Assembly (NCBI GenBank): GCA_963669155.1
Contig: OZ022576.1
Span: forward strand, 8,038,448 to 8,102,447
DNA: 64,000 nucleotides
Direction: 5' to 3'
Origin: Arbacia lixula
Lineage: Eukaryota; Echinodermata; Echinoidea; Arbacioida; Arbaciidae
Position numbers and translations under genes: made by a program. This document shows positions 22,206 through 36,600 of this stretch, in pieces. The notes beneath the pieces are model-generated. The model ran no database searches. It was not told the origin of the DNA and worked only from the letters and a program-made list of their open reading frames with translations. Position 1 is the stretch's first letter; every line of letters starts with the position of its first letter.

Positions 22206-22439
22206 ATGACACGAATTGTTACTAAGACTATTTACTGCGAGGCTCCTGCAGTAACAGAAGGTGCTAGCTCGACTACTCTTGATTGCACCCACCAACATGA
22301 CCGAGACCATGAACGTGTTTAAAAAGTACTTAAATGGAGTAAGAATAGCAAGGGAGGTATATTTCAGGGGACTGGGTATACCCGAGTCCTGTTTCTGAGA
22401 AGGATCAGAAAATAGGAACCTAGTAGAAATATGGTATAT

Positions 22440-22640
22440 ACCCCGTCCTAATGGAGAAAAGATCGCGGGGTAGCCTCCGGAGAACCTCCGACGAACAAGT
22501 TATCCACTGTCTATTAAGACGCTCGACACTGGACAACCTCCTGGTCGGGACCAGGGTATAACGTACTGGGATAACCTCCGGAAAACACCCGGGTACGCTT
22601 TCTGTTAAGACGCTCTCAGGGCAATTCGCTGGTAACGATT
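22440..22640. repeat. dispersed repeat with TTAAGACGCTC words
   Basis: GC-richer than its surroundings, with TATTAAGACGCTCGACA and TGTTAAGACGCTCTCAGGG. Related sequence, including CTGTTAAGACGCTCTCGGGG, lies at 35770-35960. Confidence 0.6.
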
Positions 22641-23056
22641 GTGAACAGTCATGCGCAGTATAGGGCAGATGCAATGACAATATCGAACCACGAGCAGCGG
22701 TCTCCTGTCTGCATCATGACTCGTGTCGTTTATTACCAATGTTGTCGATTCCATGAATTGCATTTTCGAATAATAATCATAAACAATCAAATGATTATTA
22801 ATGGACAATATGAACGATCTGGACGAAATTGCTTTGCTTCTCCAGCGCAGATTTTGCATGATGAAGAAGAGCATGCCTACGAATATCAATCGAAAACCCA
22901 TAATGTAATATAATTGTTCGAAATCGTGCGAGGAAGTTGAGGCTATTCAAAATGTAAGATTGTAAAACTAGTACGCATTATGTATACTTTGGCCGACCGG
23001 CGGTACTTATTACCCGCGCTGTCCGTAACGACTGAAGTAGTTATAGTGGGGAGCAC

Positions 23057-23620
23057 TGGTTATTCCGAAGGTACGTTATTCCGAAGGTTCGAATACTCCG
23101 AAGGCTCGTTATTCCGAAGGTTCACTATTCCGAAGGTTCGTTAGTCCGAGAAAGAAATACGGTTCGTTATTCCGAAGGTTCGTTCTTCCTAAAAAGAAAT
23201 AAGTTTCGTTTTTCCGAAGGTTCGTTAATCAGAAAATGAAATAAGGTTCGAACCTTATTTCGTTTTCGGATTAACGAACCTACGGAAAACCGAACCTTAT
23301 TTCGTTTTCGGATTAACGAACCTTCGGAGAAACGAACCTTATTTCGTTTTCGGATTAACGAACATTCGGAGAAACGAACCTTATTTCGTTTTTGGATTAA
23401 CGAACCTTCGAAATAACGAACCCTATTTCATTTTGGGATTAACGAACCTTTGGAATAACGAGCCTTCGGAATAACTCCACAAATGCTCGGATTAACAAAC
23501 TTTTTTTCGTTTTCGGACTAGCGAGCATTGAGGTATATAAAATTTACGTGTTTCAGAATTACGATCCTTCGGAATAACGAACCTTCGGAATAAACGAACC
23601 TTCGGAATATCGAACTGTAA
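23057..23620. repeat. word array CCTTCGGAATAACGAA (foldback)
   Basis: Roughly twenty imperfect copies. The left part reads CGTTATTCCGAAGGTT and the right part the reverse complement, so the array folds into a long hairpin. It begins about 35 bp beyond the stop codon of the minus-strand arylsulfatase and would fall in its 3' UTR if the transcript extends that far. Related words recur at 27472-27600. Confidence 0.9.
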
Positions 23621-23653
23621 CCGTTATAGTATCGCACCCGCTGTGCTTTGTAG

Positions 23654-23858
23654 TTAAATATCGACGCACGAACAACATGCTGGGAAGGCTGGATCTACGG
23701 GTAAACAGTCAGGGTTACAGCAAGGTTGTACTGCCGGGTCAGTTGGCTTTAAGATTTCAGTCGGCGCCCAGGTTAAGTCAGCCTTGATGTCTGCTCGAAG
23801 CTTAAACAAGTCTGCGATAATCTCCTCGACGCCAGGTGTAGAGAGACTAATAGGATAA
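23654..23858 (-). CDS. arylsulfatase exon 6 (C-terminus, stop)
   Basis: 205 nt after TGTATGCAG. It encodes [18 protein letters not shown] and the cysteine-rich tail ending CSCVDI, with TAA at 23656-23654. Confidence 0.92.
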
Positions 23859-24653
23859 CTGCATACAGGAGAAAGGAGATAATGTTCTTGTACATCCAAA
23901 TACAAAAGTACAGTTTGTGAATTTATCACCATCTTCTGATATATAGATGGAAAACATAGCGGTAATAGGTTATGAACTATGTGAAGTGTATCATGAATTT
24001 ATATATCTATGTTAACTGAGAGCGCTTGAAGTCACGATACGATAACCAATCAGCAAAAGATACAACATGCTTTATCATCATACAGAAAGTCATGCTGCGC
24101 AAGCAAACCAGTAATCCAGCCATTCTTTTACTTTCATATTTGTTATACCACTGTACACAGATATCAACATAACCTGTCCAGAAGGAACAACATGCGGATT
24201 GTGATATTAGAATCTAGAAATTTTAAGCTGCAAGACGACTTGTCCAAACCCACAAACACCAATGGCATAGTCGGCTGGTTATGAGAGAATGAGCTCTTTT
24301 GGAAATCTCATTTCGGAATGTATGATAAAGAATGTTTATCCCACATTTTGTTCAACCGAAGTTAACGGAACTCTTGGCAATGTTCTACGGGCAGGAGGCA
24401 AAGCATTTAGGAGCAAATAATAGGCTTACCTCTCTCCTGGGTCCGTATTCAGATTGAATACAAGCGGATTATCAATACGTGACTCATAATCAAGGAAATT
24501 CGCACATTCCCCCTCGTCCATTGATGTGCTGTAATGTCCATAGGTTCCGAAATGAATTTTATACGGACCGGAACGGATGGTTAGTGGGGATCTATCTTCC
24601 AAACCTCCTGTACCAAAGACACTCGTTCGTGGACTCTGCAAAAGGAGCAAGAC

Positions 24654-24743
<90 letters not shown>

Positions 24744-27700
24744 TGTATGTGTGTGTATGTGTGTGTGTGTGTGTGTTTATTTTTAAACTGTGTTAAAGTC
24801 AGACCGTTATGGCAGTCAATTATTGAACATTTTGAATTGGAGGAATTGAAAAATATTGAATGGCAGGAGGTATTTTGGGGAATGTCTGGTAACTCATATA
24901 GAATTAAGTGTATAAACACACTAATAATGTTGTTAAAATATACAATTTTTAAATCCAGAAGTGAAGGTAAGTTACCTTCTGATATGCAATTACAGAAAAT
25001 TGTTTTGAATAATATAGAGGGGGAAAAGAAAATTGTGAGTAAAACGGGAAGGCTAGAGTTGCATCTAAGAAAATGGGGACACTTAAAACAAAATTAAGTA
25101 TTTGTGCAGAGCCGGTGGAATTACTGCTATATTGTTTGTAGTGCATTGTTTGAGCATATAGCTTGATAATGTTTGTAGGTCAGGTGTACTTTGCATATGC
25201 CAGTTCCTGCACATTTTGGTTGTTATTCTCACATATCAAGCTTAACCTTTAATTACGCAGTAGAGGTATTTCATTTGTGTTGGAAGTTCTGTATGCATGC
25301 TTTTCCTCTATAAAGTCAGAATGTGAGTAAGAACAATGCGTGTGTGGTTGTGTTGTGTGTGTGTGTTTTTTTTTTGTAATTGTGTATGTTTGTGGTGTAT
25401 GTGTTGTGGGTATGCGTATACGTGTGTGTGTGGGGGGTGGGGGGATGTATGTGTATAAGAAGGGTGGGAGGGGGACAGACACAAGGGAGGAATAGGTAGG
25501 TAGAGGGGACAGGGCAGATGTAGGGATATGAGGTCAGCAGGGGCACTTGTTGGTCAAAAATGTATATTATATGATTCCATTCCTTTATTTTATTATTCCT
25601 TCTATTTGTTCATATTAATTTAAAATATTAAACACATATGAATTATCTAAGTTAATTCACTTTGTGACAATGGTACAAAGAAAATAATATATTTTTGTTT
25701 ATTGTGATGAAATATGTGATCAAATCTGTAACTTTTTGTTAATTTATAACCGCAATACCAAGTGGAATTGCGGTTTATTTTTTGTCATGTATAATTTGAA
25801 TGGAATTGAATAAAAATTTCTGAAAAAAAGTGGGTGTATGTGTGTGTGTGCATGTAACGCCATGATTTATTACATTACACTAAGTGGTACCCTTTCAAAA
25901 AAAATATGCTAATGACCCATACCTCTGCTGGTGCCATGGCAATTGATAATATATTCTTATGATTTGAAAGAGGAGCAAGACAAGGTTTGTTCGGAAAGTA
26001 GGCAGTATATATGTGTGTGTGTGTAATTCCATGATTTATTACGTTACACTATCAAACAAAGTGTGCTAATATACCATACCTCTGTTGCTGCCATCTCAAT
26101 TGATAAGATGTTCTTATAGTTATACATGTAATTCTATTTACAAGAAAACTTTCCAGGTTTAGCAGCGTAAACAAAAACACCGTCTCTATATTAACGTTTG
26201 TTATACGTAACTCTTTGTCGATTGGTCAACAAAGCCTTGATGTTCCTTAATAATCAATGGTATATGCGTTATTAACACAGAAATACCATCTTTCATGTTA
26301 GATCACGTCCTCCGAAGAGGAGGATGCAAGGACTTCTGAATCATTAGAGGGTTAAATTACCTTTCCATTTCGGAAGAGAACATTGCTCACGTCGTATCCA
26401 TCCAGGATCACGTCGGGAAGGCTGGCACCCGTGACGCTAGCTATAGTGGGGAGAATGTCCAAGCAGCTCGCCAGCTCGGTTGTGCGACCACGTTGAATCC
26501 TGCCCGGCCAGTGCGCGATGGCCGGCACGCGAATGCCTCCCTCATAGTAAGAGTGCTTCCCACATCTCAGCGGTCCAGCACTTCCTTTAAAGTCCTTATC
26601 TCGAATGGACGGGCTATAGAGATAAACAAAACATTACACATTATTCTTGAATTATCTCGAGACAATTAACAGACACAGAAGTGCACCAATAGATTGATAC
26701 TTTCTTCGTGGAATGCACAGTGAAAAGGTAGAACAGAATTAGAATAACATTGAAAATTGAGTAGAAGAAGGTAAAAATGAGCTGAGCCACTTGATGCTCT
26801 TTCTAGACATCCACTCTGAGAGATTGGAAAACTGACACAGAGCATGCAGAAACGATGCTCAATTAACATAATGTAAACAATTAGCGTACCTTCGTCATCG
26901 ACATAATCCGAGAGAAAGCAAAACGATATCGACAGCTCAATAAAGGGAAAAGCGGAAACGGAGTGATGACTGAGTGAGAAATATTCAGGAGTGAATACAT
27001 CAGGTCATTAGCGTACCTTCGTCATCGACATAATCCGAGAGAAAGCAAAACGATATCGACAGCTCAATAAAGGGAAAAGCGGAATCGGAGTGATGACTGC
27101 GAGAGAAATATTCAGGAGTGAATACATCAAGTCATTTATATATATCCAATACGTCATCGGCTGTATGTTGCAGAAGACCTGATATTCAGACCGGAATGCG
27201 TCGCAATACCAAATATCCAGCAGAGACAGTAATTCGCGCAGCGCACAAGATGACATCGAGAGATGTCGCAAGACAAAACAACTAGATACAAATACCGTAG
27301 CCCTGAGAGTGATCGGATGGCAGATGGACGCACAGATTGGCCACTGATTCCACGTGACAGCAGAGGAAGCTACACACAAAGGAGCCAATCAAAACCACGA
27401 AAATACAGGAGAAGCCCTGTGACGAAATATCCATACAAAACAGAAGGACAAACAAAACTATTTTATTTTCAGACAATCGAACCTTCGGAATAATGGACAT
27501 TCTGAGTATTCAAACATTTGAAATATCGGGATGTAAAAATGTCAAATCTTCGTAGTAACGAATCATCTGATAATTCGAACATCCGAAATAACGGTCCGTT
27601 TATCATTCACATGGGAAATAAACTAGCTTATGAACCCTTATCCATCCACCTGTGGATTATTTCACCATTAAAACACATTAAAAAACCAGATTCCTTGGCA

Positions 27701-29232
27701 CACGAGGGGTTAATATTTTTGTATTGCTTTTCTCGAGGCGACTGCATCACCTACAGCTTTTTACAAGGACAAGAAAATGAGAGCCTCCCTCGAATGAACG
27801 GCGTGGTCTATAGTGCGCAAATAAACATATATGCACTTGGTGATCTAAAAAAAAAAATACTATAAAGAACTTTAAAGAACTGTTGTCTTTTAGATCAACA
27901 AGGGCCTATAATTTAACCATAGCCCGAATGTAAAGCATATTTTTTCATATCCCGGATACAATAATGATGAATAACTAAGATATTTCGAGCCCACAACCAT
28001 TGACCGGGGCTTTTCTAGAGCAGAACTCTACCCTATTTCCATTAATCAACAGCGAACGTTAGCGTAACGATGACAATCACATTTGATTAATGCCATGTCA
28101 CCTTGTGAGGTATTGGGGATAATAATCTGTGTTTTACAATGATATTGATTAGTACTATTTACAAGTTTTACCAAACATATACACAGAAGATGAGTCATAA
28201 TATCAATTCAAATAAATAAATATTAACGCTTAAAGAGAATGATTAAAAACAAAGTAACTGTAAGCCCATTTATTCGGCGTAATCAATAATCATAATAATT
28301 GTACATCAACAGACTAGCCTTACAAAAAAAAAGGCGTAGAAAGAAAAAAAGCGGTACAAGCAAAGTTAACTGTGTGTTAAATCAGACAATTATGATTACG
28401 AGGTACCATCAATAATAAATAAAAGCAGCTTTAATCAAGTTTTCACACGAGAATTTTCAAATTATGGTAAATGACAAACGCTAAGAGTGACGTTAGATTA
28501 CACCGTGTAATTGTATTGCACATTGTGCATCGCTCATTGATTTTGATTGGTCCTTGTATTTGCGTTGCAAACAGCGCATAAATAAAAAGCCTTGTGACAC
28601 CATTAAATTGTTAGACATCTTGCCTAACAATTTTGTTTGCAACATAATTTATTTCCGTGAACCGGCACATTAATGCACTGAAGTCTGGGCAAATGAATGA
28701 AAACGTAAACTCCCATATGGACTCGAGCACAAACTGGTCGCCAATCAAAATGGAAATCTATGTAATACAGCTACTATTTCCCGCTATTTATGCAAATAAG
28801 GTACTTTGTCCACGATGATTAAATCCATCGGTTACATCTAGTTCATGCCTGTCAACCAATCAGGTAACAGTATTACCGAGATATATAACGATGATGATAA
28901 TAATAATTATATTAATAATAATAACCGACTTCCTAGGATGAAGTAATCCTCAAAGGTCTCGATTAATACCCTGGGCAATTAATGTATTACGGTGTTTCAC
29001 CACAAAGTGTCGCCGGCGACAATTTGTGCAAAGGGCTGACACCTCAAATTGTCGCCACCCCTCGAAACATATTCAATATTATGTTGAAGCCTTCAAGGGC
29101 ATTAGGGGCATACATTTTTGGTAATGTAATTGTTCCTGACAACCACCAACACATAACTCAAGTCTACGAATGCACACAAACCAAAATAAAAGGTCACGTT
29201 AAAGTTTGCAGAGTGTGTGTGGGTGTGTGTGT

Positions 29233-29312
<80 letters not shown>

Positions 29313-29455
29313 GCCTGCGGGGAGAAATGGGTGGATGTTGAGGGGTTTGAGGGATAGGTGTACATGTAAGCGCTCACTTCTCGTTAACGTACACGTTACA
29401 ATCTTCCACTGTGTGATGGATGTGTTTGAATGAGTATGTGTGTGTGTATATATAT

Positions 29456-29503
<48 letters not shown>

Positions 29504-30892
29504 TGTGTGAGGGCGGGTTATGTTTTTGTGTTTATGTTTTGTGTGGGGCTGGGGGTTCGGGGGGGGGGGAAGAGGTATCAGAAAATTCTTATGGAATTGT
29601 TTTATTATCATTTATACATATCTATTAGTATTATAATGATTATTATTTTAGATGTATAAGTTGCATATATGGCACATGTACATATTTATATACAAGTGGT
29701 AAATCATGCTTTATTGTGTTTATGGAATCAAGAGAAATATTACGTTTATGTATTTGTTATTGTATGTTATAAAATGAAATTGTTTATTTTATCATGGGAA
29801 TGAAATCAAATAAAGAATATGGGAAAAAATGTTTTAATATTATGAACATCAGTGTTTAAAATGTCGATGGACGGGCGATTATTGAACTTAGCATTTTGTG
29901 TATGGGGGTTATAGGTTAGCGGTATCAGGTAAACGGATGTATTGTGCCCGAAATAGTCCCCATTTATTCGACGAGAATTGTGTGAATCAGTCATACACGC
30001 ACGTACCAAGTTAGATATTTCCACATTTTTTGTATGTGGGTTGGTAAGTGTATGGGTGTGGATGTCTGTCTGTATGGGGGTATGAGTGTGTGCGTAAGTG
30101 TTTTTGTGTATGTGTGTGTGGTGTACGTGCAGTTAATACAAATACTGCTCTAAGAGAATAAAGGCACTGGAAACAGACAATACTTTCAGTTAACACATTC
30201 AAGTTTTTAGTTCTAACACATAAAAGTGGCGCAATACAAGAACAAACAAATCATAAACTGTTTCCTCTGCTTTCGTATTATTCCTAGAAGGAGATAATGA
30301 AATTTGACTTTAACTGACTCGCTGTCTTTACTCTCGAACATTGTCAATCATTTTCATTTTGCCTTATTGGCACTATGATAAGCATGATCGTATTTCGACA
30401 TTTGTTTATTTTACCACTCATCATCATGACATTTTTTTGTAATCACAATAATATCATAGTACGCCCGATGACCATCGTCATTGTGTAATTTATATTTTAT
30501 ATATACATGTAGAACAATAAAACAGAGGGCAATGCAAAACCCATTGGCTAATTACTCAAAACAAATGGAAATTAAAGTTAAGCTGGAACAGTGCACCTAT
30601 CCCTTAAATACACGACTTCACATCTACACAATGTACACATACACGCGCGCGCCCACACACACACACACACACACACACAACACACATACACACACAATCA
30701 CACCACCACTATCACCATGCACCCACACATAATACTCCGCACTTACACAGTTACGCACACACACATTGCACACACCCACCTCAACATCCCCATGACGCAC
30801 ACAAACATACCAGCTCAACACTCATCGCTAACACACGCACACGCACAAAACCTAGACCACATATTAACATTCTCATACGCCAGCACGCGCGC

Positions 30893-30925
<33 letters not shown>

Positions 30926-32702
30926 TACATACACATCACAGGCACAACCACACACGGCAATATTTTCTGTGCCTTGAAGAGAGGGACTGGCGCCAATTTG
31001 TGCAAGGGGCGACAATATGTGCAACGAGCTATCAGTTAATTTGCCTGCACAAATAGTCGCCATGAGGGTAAAAATGGGAACATCACCTGCAGCAGCAACT
31101 TTGTGGTGTCAGGTTTTGTAAAATTTGGCACAAATTGTCCCGGACGACAATTTGTGCAGGGGCGACAATTTGTGGTGCAACACACGGTCTTAGCCAACAA
31201 TCCGTATTCAGTGCTAGAAGGTATAGTACTCGTATATATAATAACTCCTAAGCTCCCAGGTACCCATAAACCTGGGATGACAGGGACAAGCATGAGCAAA
31301 ACACCTTGTCCATCGCGGTATGGGTTCGAACTCTCTGCAAGAGTCAAGAGCTCTCGCTACTTTACCACAGTGCCTTCAGTTTCATGATACATGTATATCA
31401 TTCTTACCCATTATCAGAAGTAAAGAAGGTCAATGTGTTTCTGTCGATTTCCAGCTCCTTTAGCGTCCGCATGACAGCTCCGACTGCTGCGTCCATCTCC
31501 GCGAGGGCGTCGCCGAACGGCCCGCGAACGCTTGAGCCGGTAAACTCCTTACCTGCACAAAATACCAAATAATGATATCATCTGACTTTTGCTGTTACTC
31601 TTCATAGTGATAAGACTGGTTAAATACTGTGTGTGTGTGGGGGGGGGGGGGGGGGAATGGAAGGCTTGCACTGCTTTGTACGTACGCCCGCGGCGCAGCG
31701 CGCTATAACCATTAATTTGTAATTACCGCGCGCACCGCGGCGTCGTCTGCGCCGAGCTACAATTGATAGTCCGAGCTACGCATTTTTATTGAACGCGTAC
31801 TCAAAATATTGATCACGCGTTAGGACTGTGAGGAGTGAAGAGATCAGCGAAACCAAAAGGTACTATCCTCTAGAGTGTAACGAACTTTCCTTCTCAAAAA
31901 AGTTCTATCACCTAGAGTGTAACGAACTTTTCTTCTCAGGTGATCAGATGGGAAAAACTACGCTTCATCACGTGATCAACTCTTGACCAATCATATAGCA
32001 ACATTCTTAGTATGTGGAATATAATGTTGTATATCCATGGGTTCAATGACAGTGAAATACCTGAAAATGCAGGGCCGTGCACGTGGGTGAAGGCGAAATA
32101 AAGCAGGAATGGAGTTTCCTTCTTGGCGCTCTTTTTTATCCACTCTATCGCCCGTGACGTGTACTCCTGCGTGAGGGTCGTAAAGTCGACAGGTTGCTGG
32201 TAGATGGCGTCATCGAGAACTAGCGGGCATGGCGCGTATTCCGTGTTACATAACTTTAGGGACATGTTTGGATAGATGCATGGCTGGTCTGGGTAAAAAC
32301 AGGTCGTGCAGGGACATTCGTCGTTGGAGTACGGAATGCCCATATAATGCTGGAACCCTTGTTTTGTCGGCAGGAACTCGCCGTCCCTGCCGTATCCCAG
32401 GTGCCATTTGCCGACCATAAACGTATCGTAGCCGAGCGGCTGCAACATCTCTGCTATGGTGGTCTCGTTCAGGGGCAAGCCGCCCGTGGAGGTTGGAGCA
32501 AAAACGGATGCGAGTGAGTATAAACCCATTCGAGATGAGTCTCGTCCGGTCATGAGGGAAGCTCTGTGGAACAAGATAAAACAAACATGACAAAAGTGAT
32601 TCATCAGTTGTGTGGACCGTGGACCCTACTACGTACGTACTAGAACTACAAATGTTCCTACTACTACAACTACTACTACTACTCTTACTACTATTCTCAC
32701 TG

Positions 32703-32742
<40 letters not shown>

Positions 32743-32859
32743 TACTTCTACTACTATTACTACTATTTCTACTACTACTTCTACTTCTACTACTACTACT
32801 TCTACTACTACTACTACTACTACTATTACTACTATTTCTACTACTTCTTCTACTTCTAT

Positions 32860-32891
<32 letters not shown>

Positions 32892-32912
32892 TTACTACTA
32901 CTTCTACTACTT

Positions 32913-32952
<40 letters not shown>

Positions 32953-33538
32953 TACTACGTCTACTTCTACTACTACTTCTACTACTACGTCTACTTCTAC
33001 TACTACTACTACTCCTACTCCTACTACTACTACTACTACTACTATTACTACTACTACTACTCCAGCTTCTACTACTACTACTACTGCTACTACTACTACT
33101 ACTACTACCACTTCTACTTCTACTACTACTTCTATTTCTACTACTACTATATTTACTACTGCTACTACTACTACCACTACATCTACTACTACTTCTACTT
33201 CTACTACTACTACTACTACTACTTCTACTACTCCTTCTACTACTATTACTACTACTATTAATACTACTTCTTGTACTTCTACTTCTACTACTACTTCTAT
33301 TTCTACTACTACTATATTTACTACTACTACTAGTGCTACTACTACTACTACTACTACTGCTACCTGTACTACTACTGCTACTACTACTACCTGACTACTA
33401 CCACTTCTACTTCTACTTCTACTACTACTTGTATTTCTACTACTACTATAATTACTACTGCTACTACTACTATTACTACTACTACATCTGCTACTACTTC
33501 TACTACTACTACTACTACTACTACTACATCTACTACTT

Positions 33539-33569
<31 letters not shown>

Positions 33570-33583
33570 TACTACTTCTACTT

Positions 33584-33626
<43 letters not shown>

Positions 33627-36600
33627 TTCTACTACTTCTACTACTACAGTTGTGTTTAGTAGGGTCAATGCATGGACGTATCTGCGCTTCATGCTTGGCT
33701 ATGGTGATGATTGATAATCATGTAATTATCATTTCACCTTTTTCGTATATTGCCACAGTATCAATACGGTTGCATAATTAGTTAATAATGAACTTAATAT
33801 TTAGACATGATAAGAAGTTCAGTTTGTGGAAATGAATTGTTAATGTACAAAGTCCTGTGCAAAGAACAGTAAAACATTTTAATCATATCACTTTATTATA
33901 CATAAAAATGAACACAATCTACCTCTGAAAAACATTGATGTGAATTGGAGATTATGTTTATATATTGCTAATGATTTATTTTCAGTTAAGACAAAATACT
34001 GTCTGTAATAATCTTCAAAGAGGGCGGGATATGAGAAAAAGGTATCTTTTTCCAAGTTTCAGTCGAAATTCGCCGTACACCACATTAAATCAAGTCCAGT
34101 ATACACATTTTTACACAATATCAAACATGAACCAAGAAACAGAAGTATGCACGTAGACATACATACACGCACATATACGTTATGTACACACGTCTACATC
34201 CATCCATACATACATAATGTGCCAGTGGAGAAAAAAAAAAATCGTTTTTCATTTCCAGGGCTCTTTTTTCCAATCCACTTAAAAATTTGGGGAGATACTT
34301 TTTGATTTCCCAGGGCTCTTTTTCTGCCTTCCAGGGCTACATCTTTTTTGAGAGGTTCTTATTATCATTACTATTATTATTTTTTTTTTTTTTTGGGGGG
34401 GGGGGAAGGGCAAATTTAAAGTTTCAGCAGCAATTTACTGACTGATTTACGAGATACATTTAACTCCATGTACTTACTTGTTATCTACATTTTACAAATG
34501 TATACATACATTTTTAATCGAGCTTATATATTCCCCTTTTAGATCATTTTGTGTACTGTCTCTTTTTTTAAAGATGTTGCCGTATAATCTATAGAGATAA
34601 CTAAATTCGATACTTCAATTACACGCACATACATACGCCTAAGCAGAATTTGATATAAATCTGAAATTAAGATTTGACAAATGTTAAGTGGATGAAATGT
34701 AGTTGAACTTTGACGATTTTCAATGTCACAAGGAATATGAAAACAAAAATCCACGGTAAACTGCGTTGAAAGTCCATGCGCAAAATTGATGTAACGCGAG
34801 TTACCGAAACATCTCGATTTATAGAGAAATCGGTCACAACGGGAACTCATATAGCTCTCCCGTAGTCACGGCCGCCTTACTAGTCAGCAAACAGGTAAGC
34901 CACTGCCACTTTATTAAGTTCTCTGGTAACTACACGGATTTGTTTATAACTGGCATTTGGTAAATAATATAATTAAAGCACTCTACCAAATGCCAGTTAT
35001 AAAAAAAATCCGTGCAGTTACCAGAGAAATTAAAAAGTTACGATATCGAAACTCTCATTTTCCGCCATGATTCTATCTACCTTGCCTTTTTTCATTTGTA
35101 TAGCCATATCAATTATCATTAGCTGTTCGATCAGTGTTAATGAATAGTTTTTTTTTTCGACACACGCACGCGCGCGCACGGAAAGCCGCTGAAATGACAG
35201 TTGCAGTGGTATACCCGTTTGCCGACTAGTAGGGCGGCCGTAACTACGGGAGAGTTATATGAGTTCCCGTTGTGACCGAATCATGGACAACACTTTTGCC
35301 GTGGACTTATCTTTTCATATACCTGAACATTGAAAATCTTCAAAGTTCAACTACATTAGATTTACGTAACATTGATCAAATCTTAATATCAGATTACAAG
35401 ATTTATATCAAATTCTACGTACCGTATTGTATGTGCATGTTGTACCCCTGGCTCTGACTGCTGAGTCTGATTATGCCTGGCGGCATTCAATTAACTTTGA
35501 AGTTTGAGAAAACATGGATAAATTCCTGGTTATGAGCGGCTGAGCAGCCCGGCTTTAATCATCTTGATCAGGTCCTGGGTCAGGTGTATGGGAGCTTCCC
35601 GCTCGAACCAGGAATTTATCCATGTTTTTCTCAAACTTCAAAGCTAGCCTATAATATAATATACAGCGATCGAATAAACAGAAGCATTCCTTATTCATGT
35701 GTACCGTACCGCGTATACATACAGTATAAATGACACTTCCAACGTCTCCGTTTACCGACAAATGAAGCAGCGGTGAGGCTCAAGCCCCGTCTTAACAGAC
35801 CTTCTGAAAACTGAATTACCGCGACAACGTCCGGGTATTTTTTTTTTACCCTGGCTATTAAGACGGTCCACACAGAGTACTGCCGCGGCAATGTCGCGGC
35901 AATCCTCCTGTTAAGACGCTCTCGGGGTAAGTTTTTCCCTGTACGCCGGAAGGACGCATGCACAATGCAGTCACTGTAACACGGTGTCGTAATTTACTCC
36001 TTTCATTCACTAATACACCAGTTCGTAGTTAGCTCTGGAGCAAGTTTGGTCACTATGACCTTTCCCTTTTTCATTAGGATAAGCAGTTGATTAATATATC
36101 ATTTCAAAAGGAGATGTTACGTAATGTGCTTACCCGACATAGCAATTTGCGATATTCAACCTCTAATAAAGGAACCATCTCAAAACAGGTGACAAGAATA
36201 GTTGGCTACGGTCTGTGAACAATTGGGAAAGCTTCTATTACATTGTTTATTGTAAACTAATTGTTGTCGTTTGGCCTGTTGTCAAATACCCCATGATTGA
36301 ACACCTTGGTGTTCTTTTATAAATTGGATAACAAGCATATTCTAAAATAACTTATTAATGATGATGCTTATCTCAGTGATTTAAAAACCAACAAGCTGGT
36401 TTGGTCACTATGACCTTCATCTGCTCATGCGCAAATTGTAATTACGAACTGGCTTATTCACTAATTTACGTCCGTTCAGTTAAGACCGACCGAGAATGAA
36501 AACAAACATGGTGACCTCCTATGACCGAGTTCGGTTTGACCTACTGCAAGTGACAAAAGAGGACTTTCGTGAATATTGCTCTAAGCGACGAACGTAGGAG

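Noticed and set aside
22420..22913. Overlapping 86-98 codon frames
   Set aside because: They fall on the dispersed TTAAGACGCTC repeat and its flank, with no domain and no splice support.
23057..23620. CRISPR array
   Set aside because: Words are repeated in both orientations with irregular short gaps and no unique spacers, and the genome is eukaryotic.
28982..29433. Frames of 75-119 codons around the TG repeats
   Set aside because: Cysteine/valine repeats are translations of (TG)n.
32610..33659. 349-codon leucine/tyrosine-rich frame and 260-codon threonine-rich frame
   Set aside because: Pure translation of the (TAC)n array in arylsulfatase intron 1.
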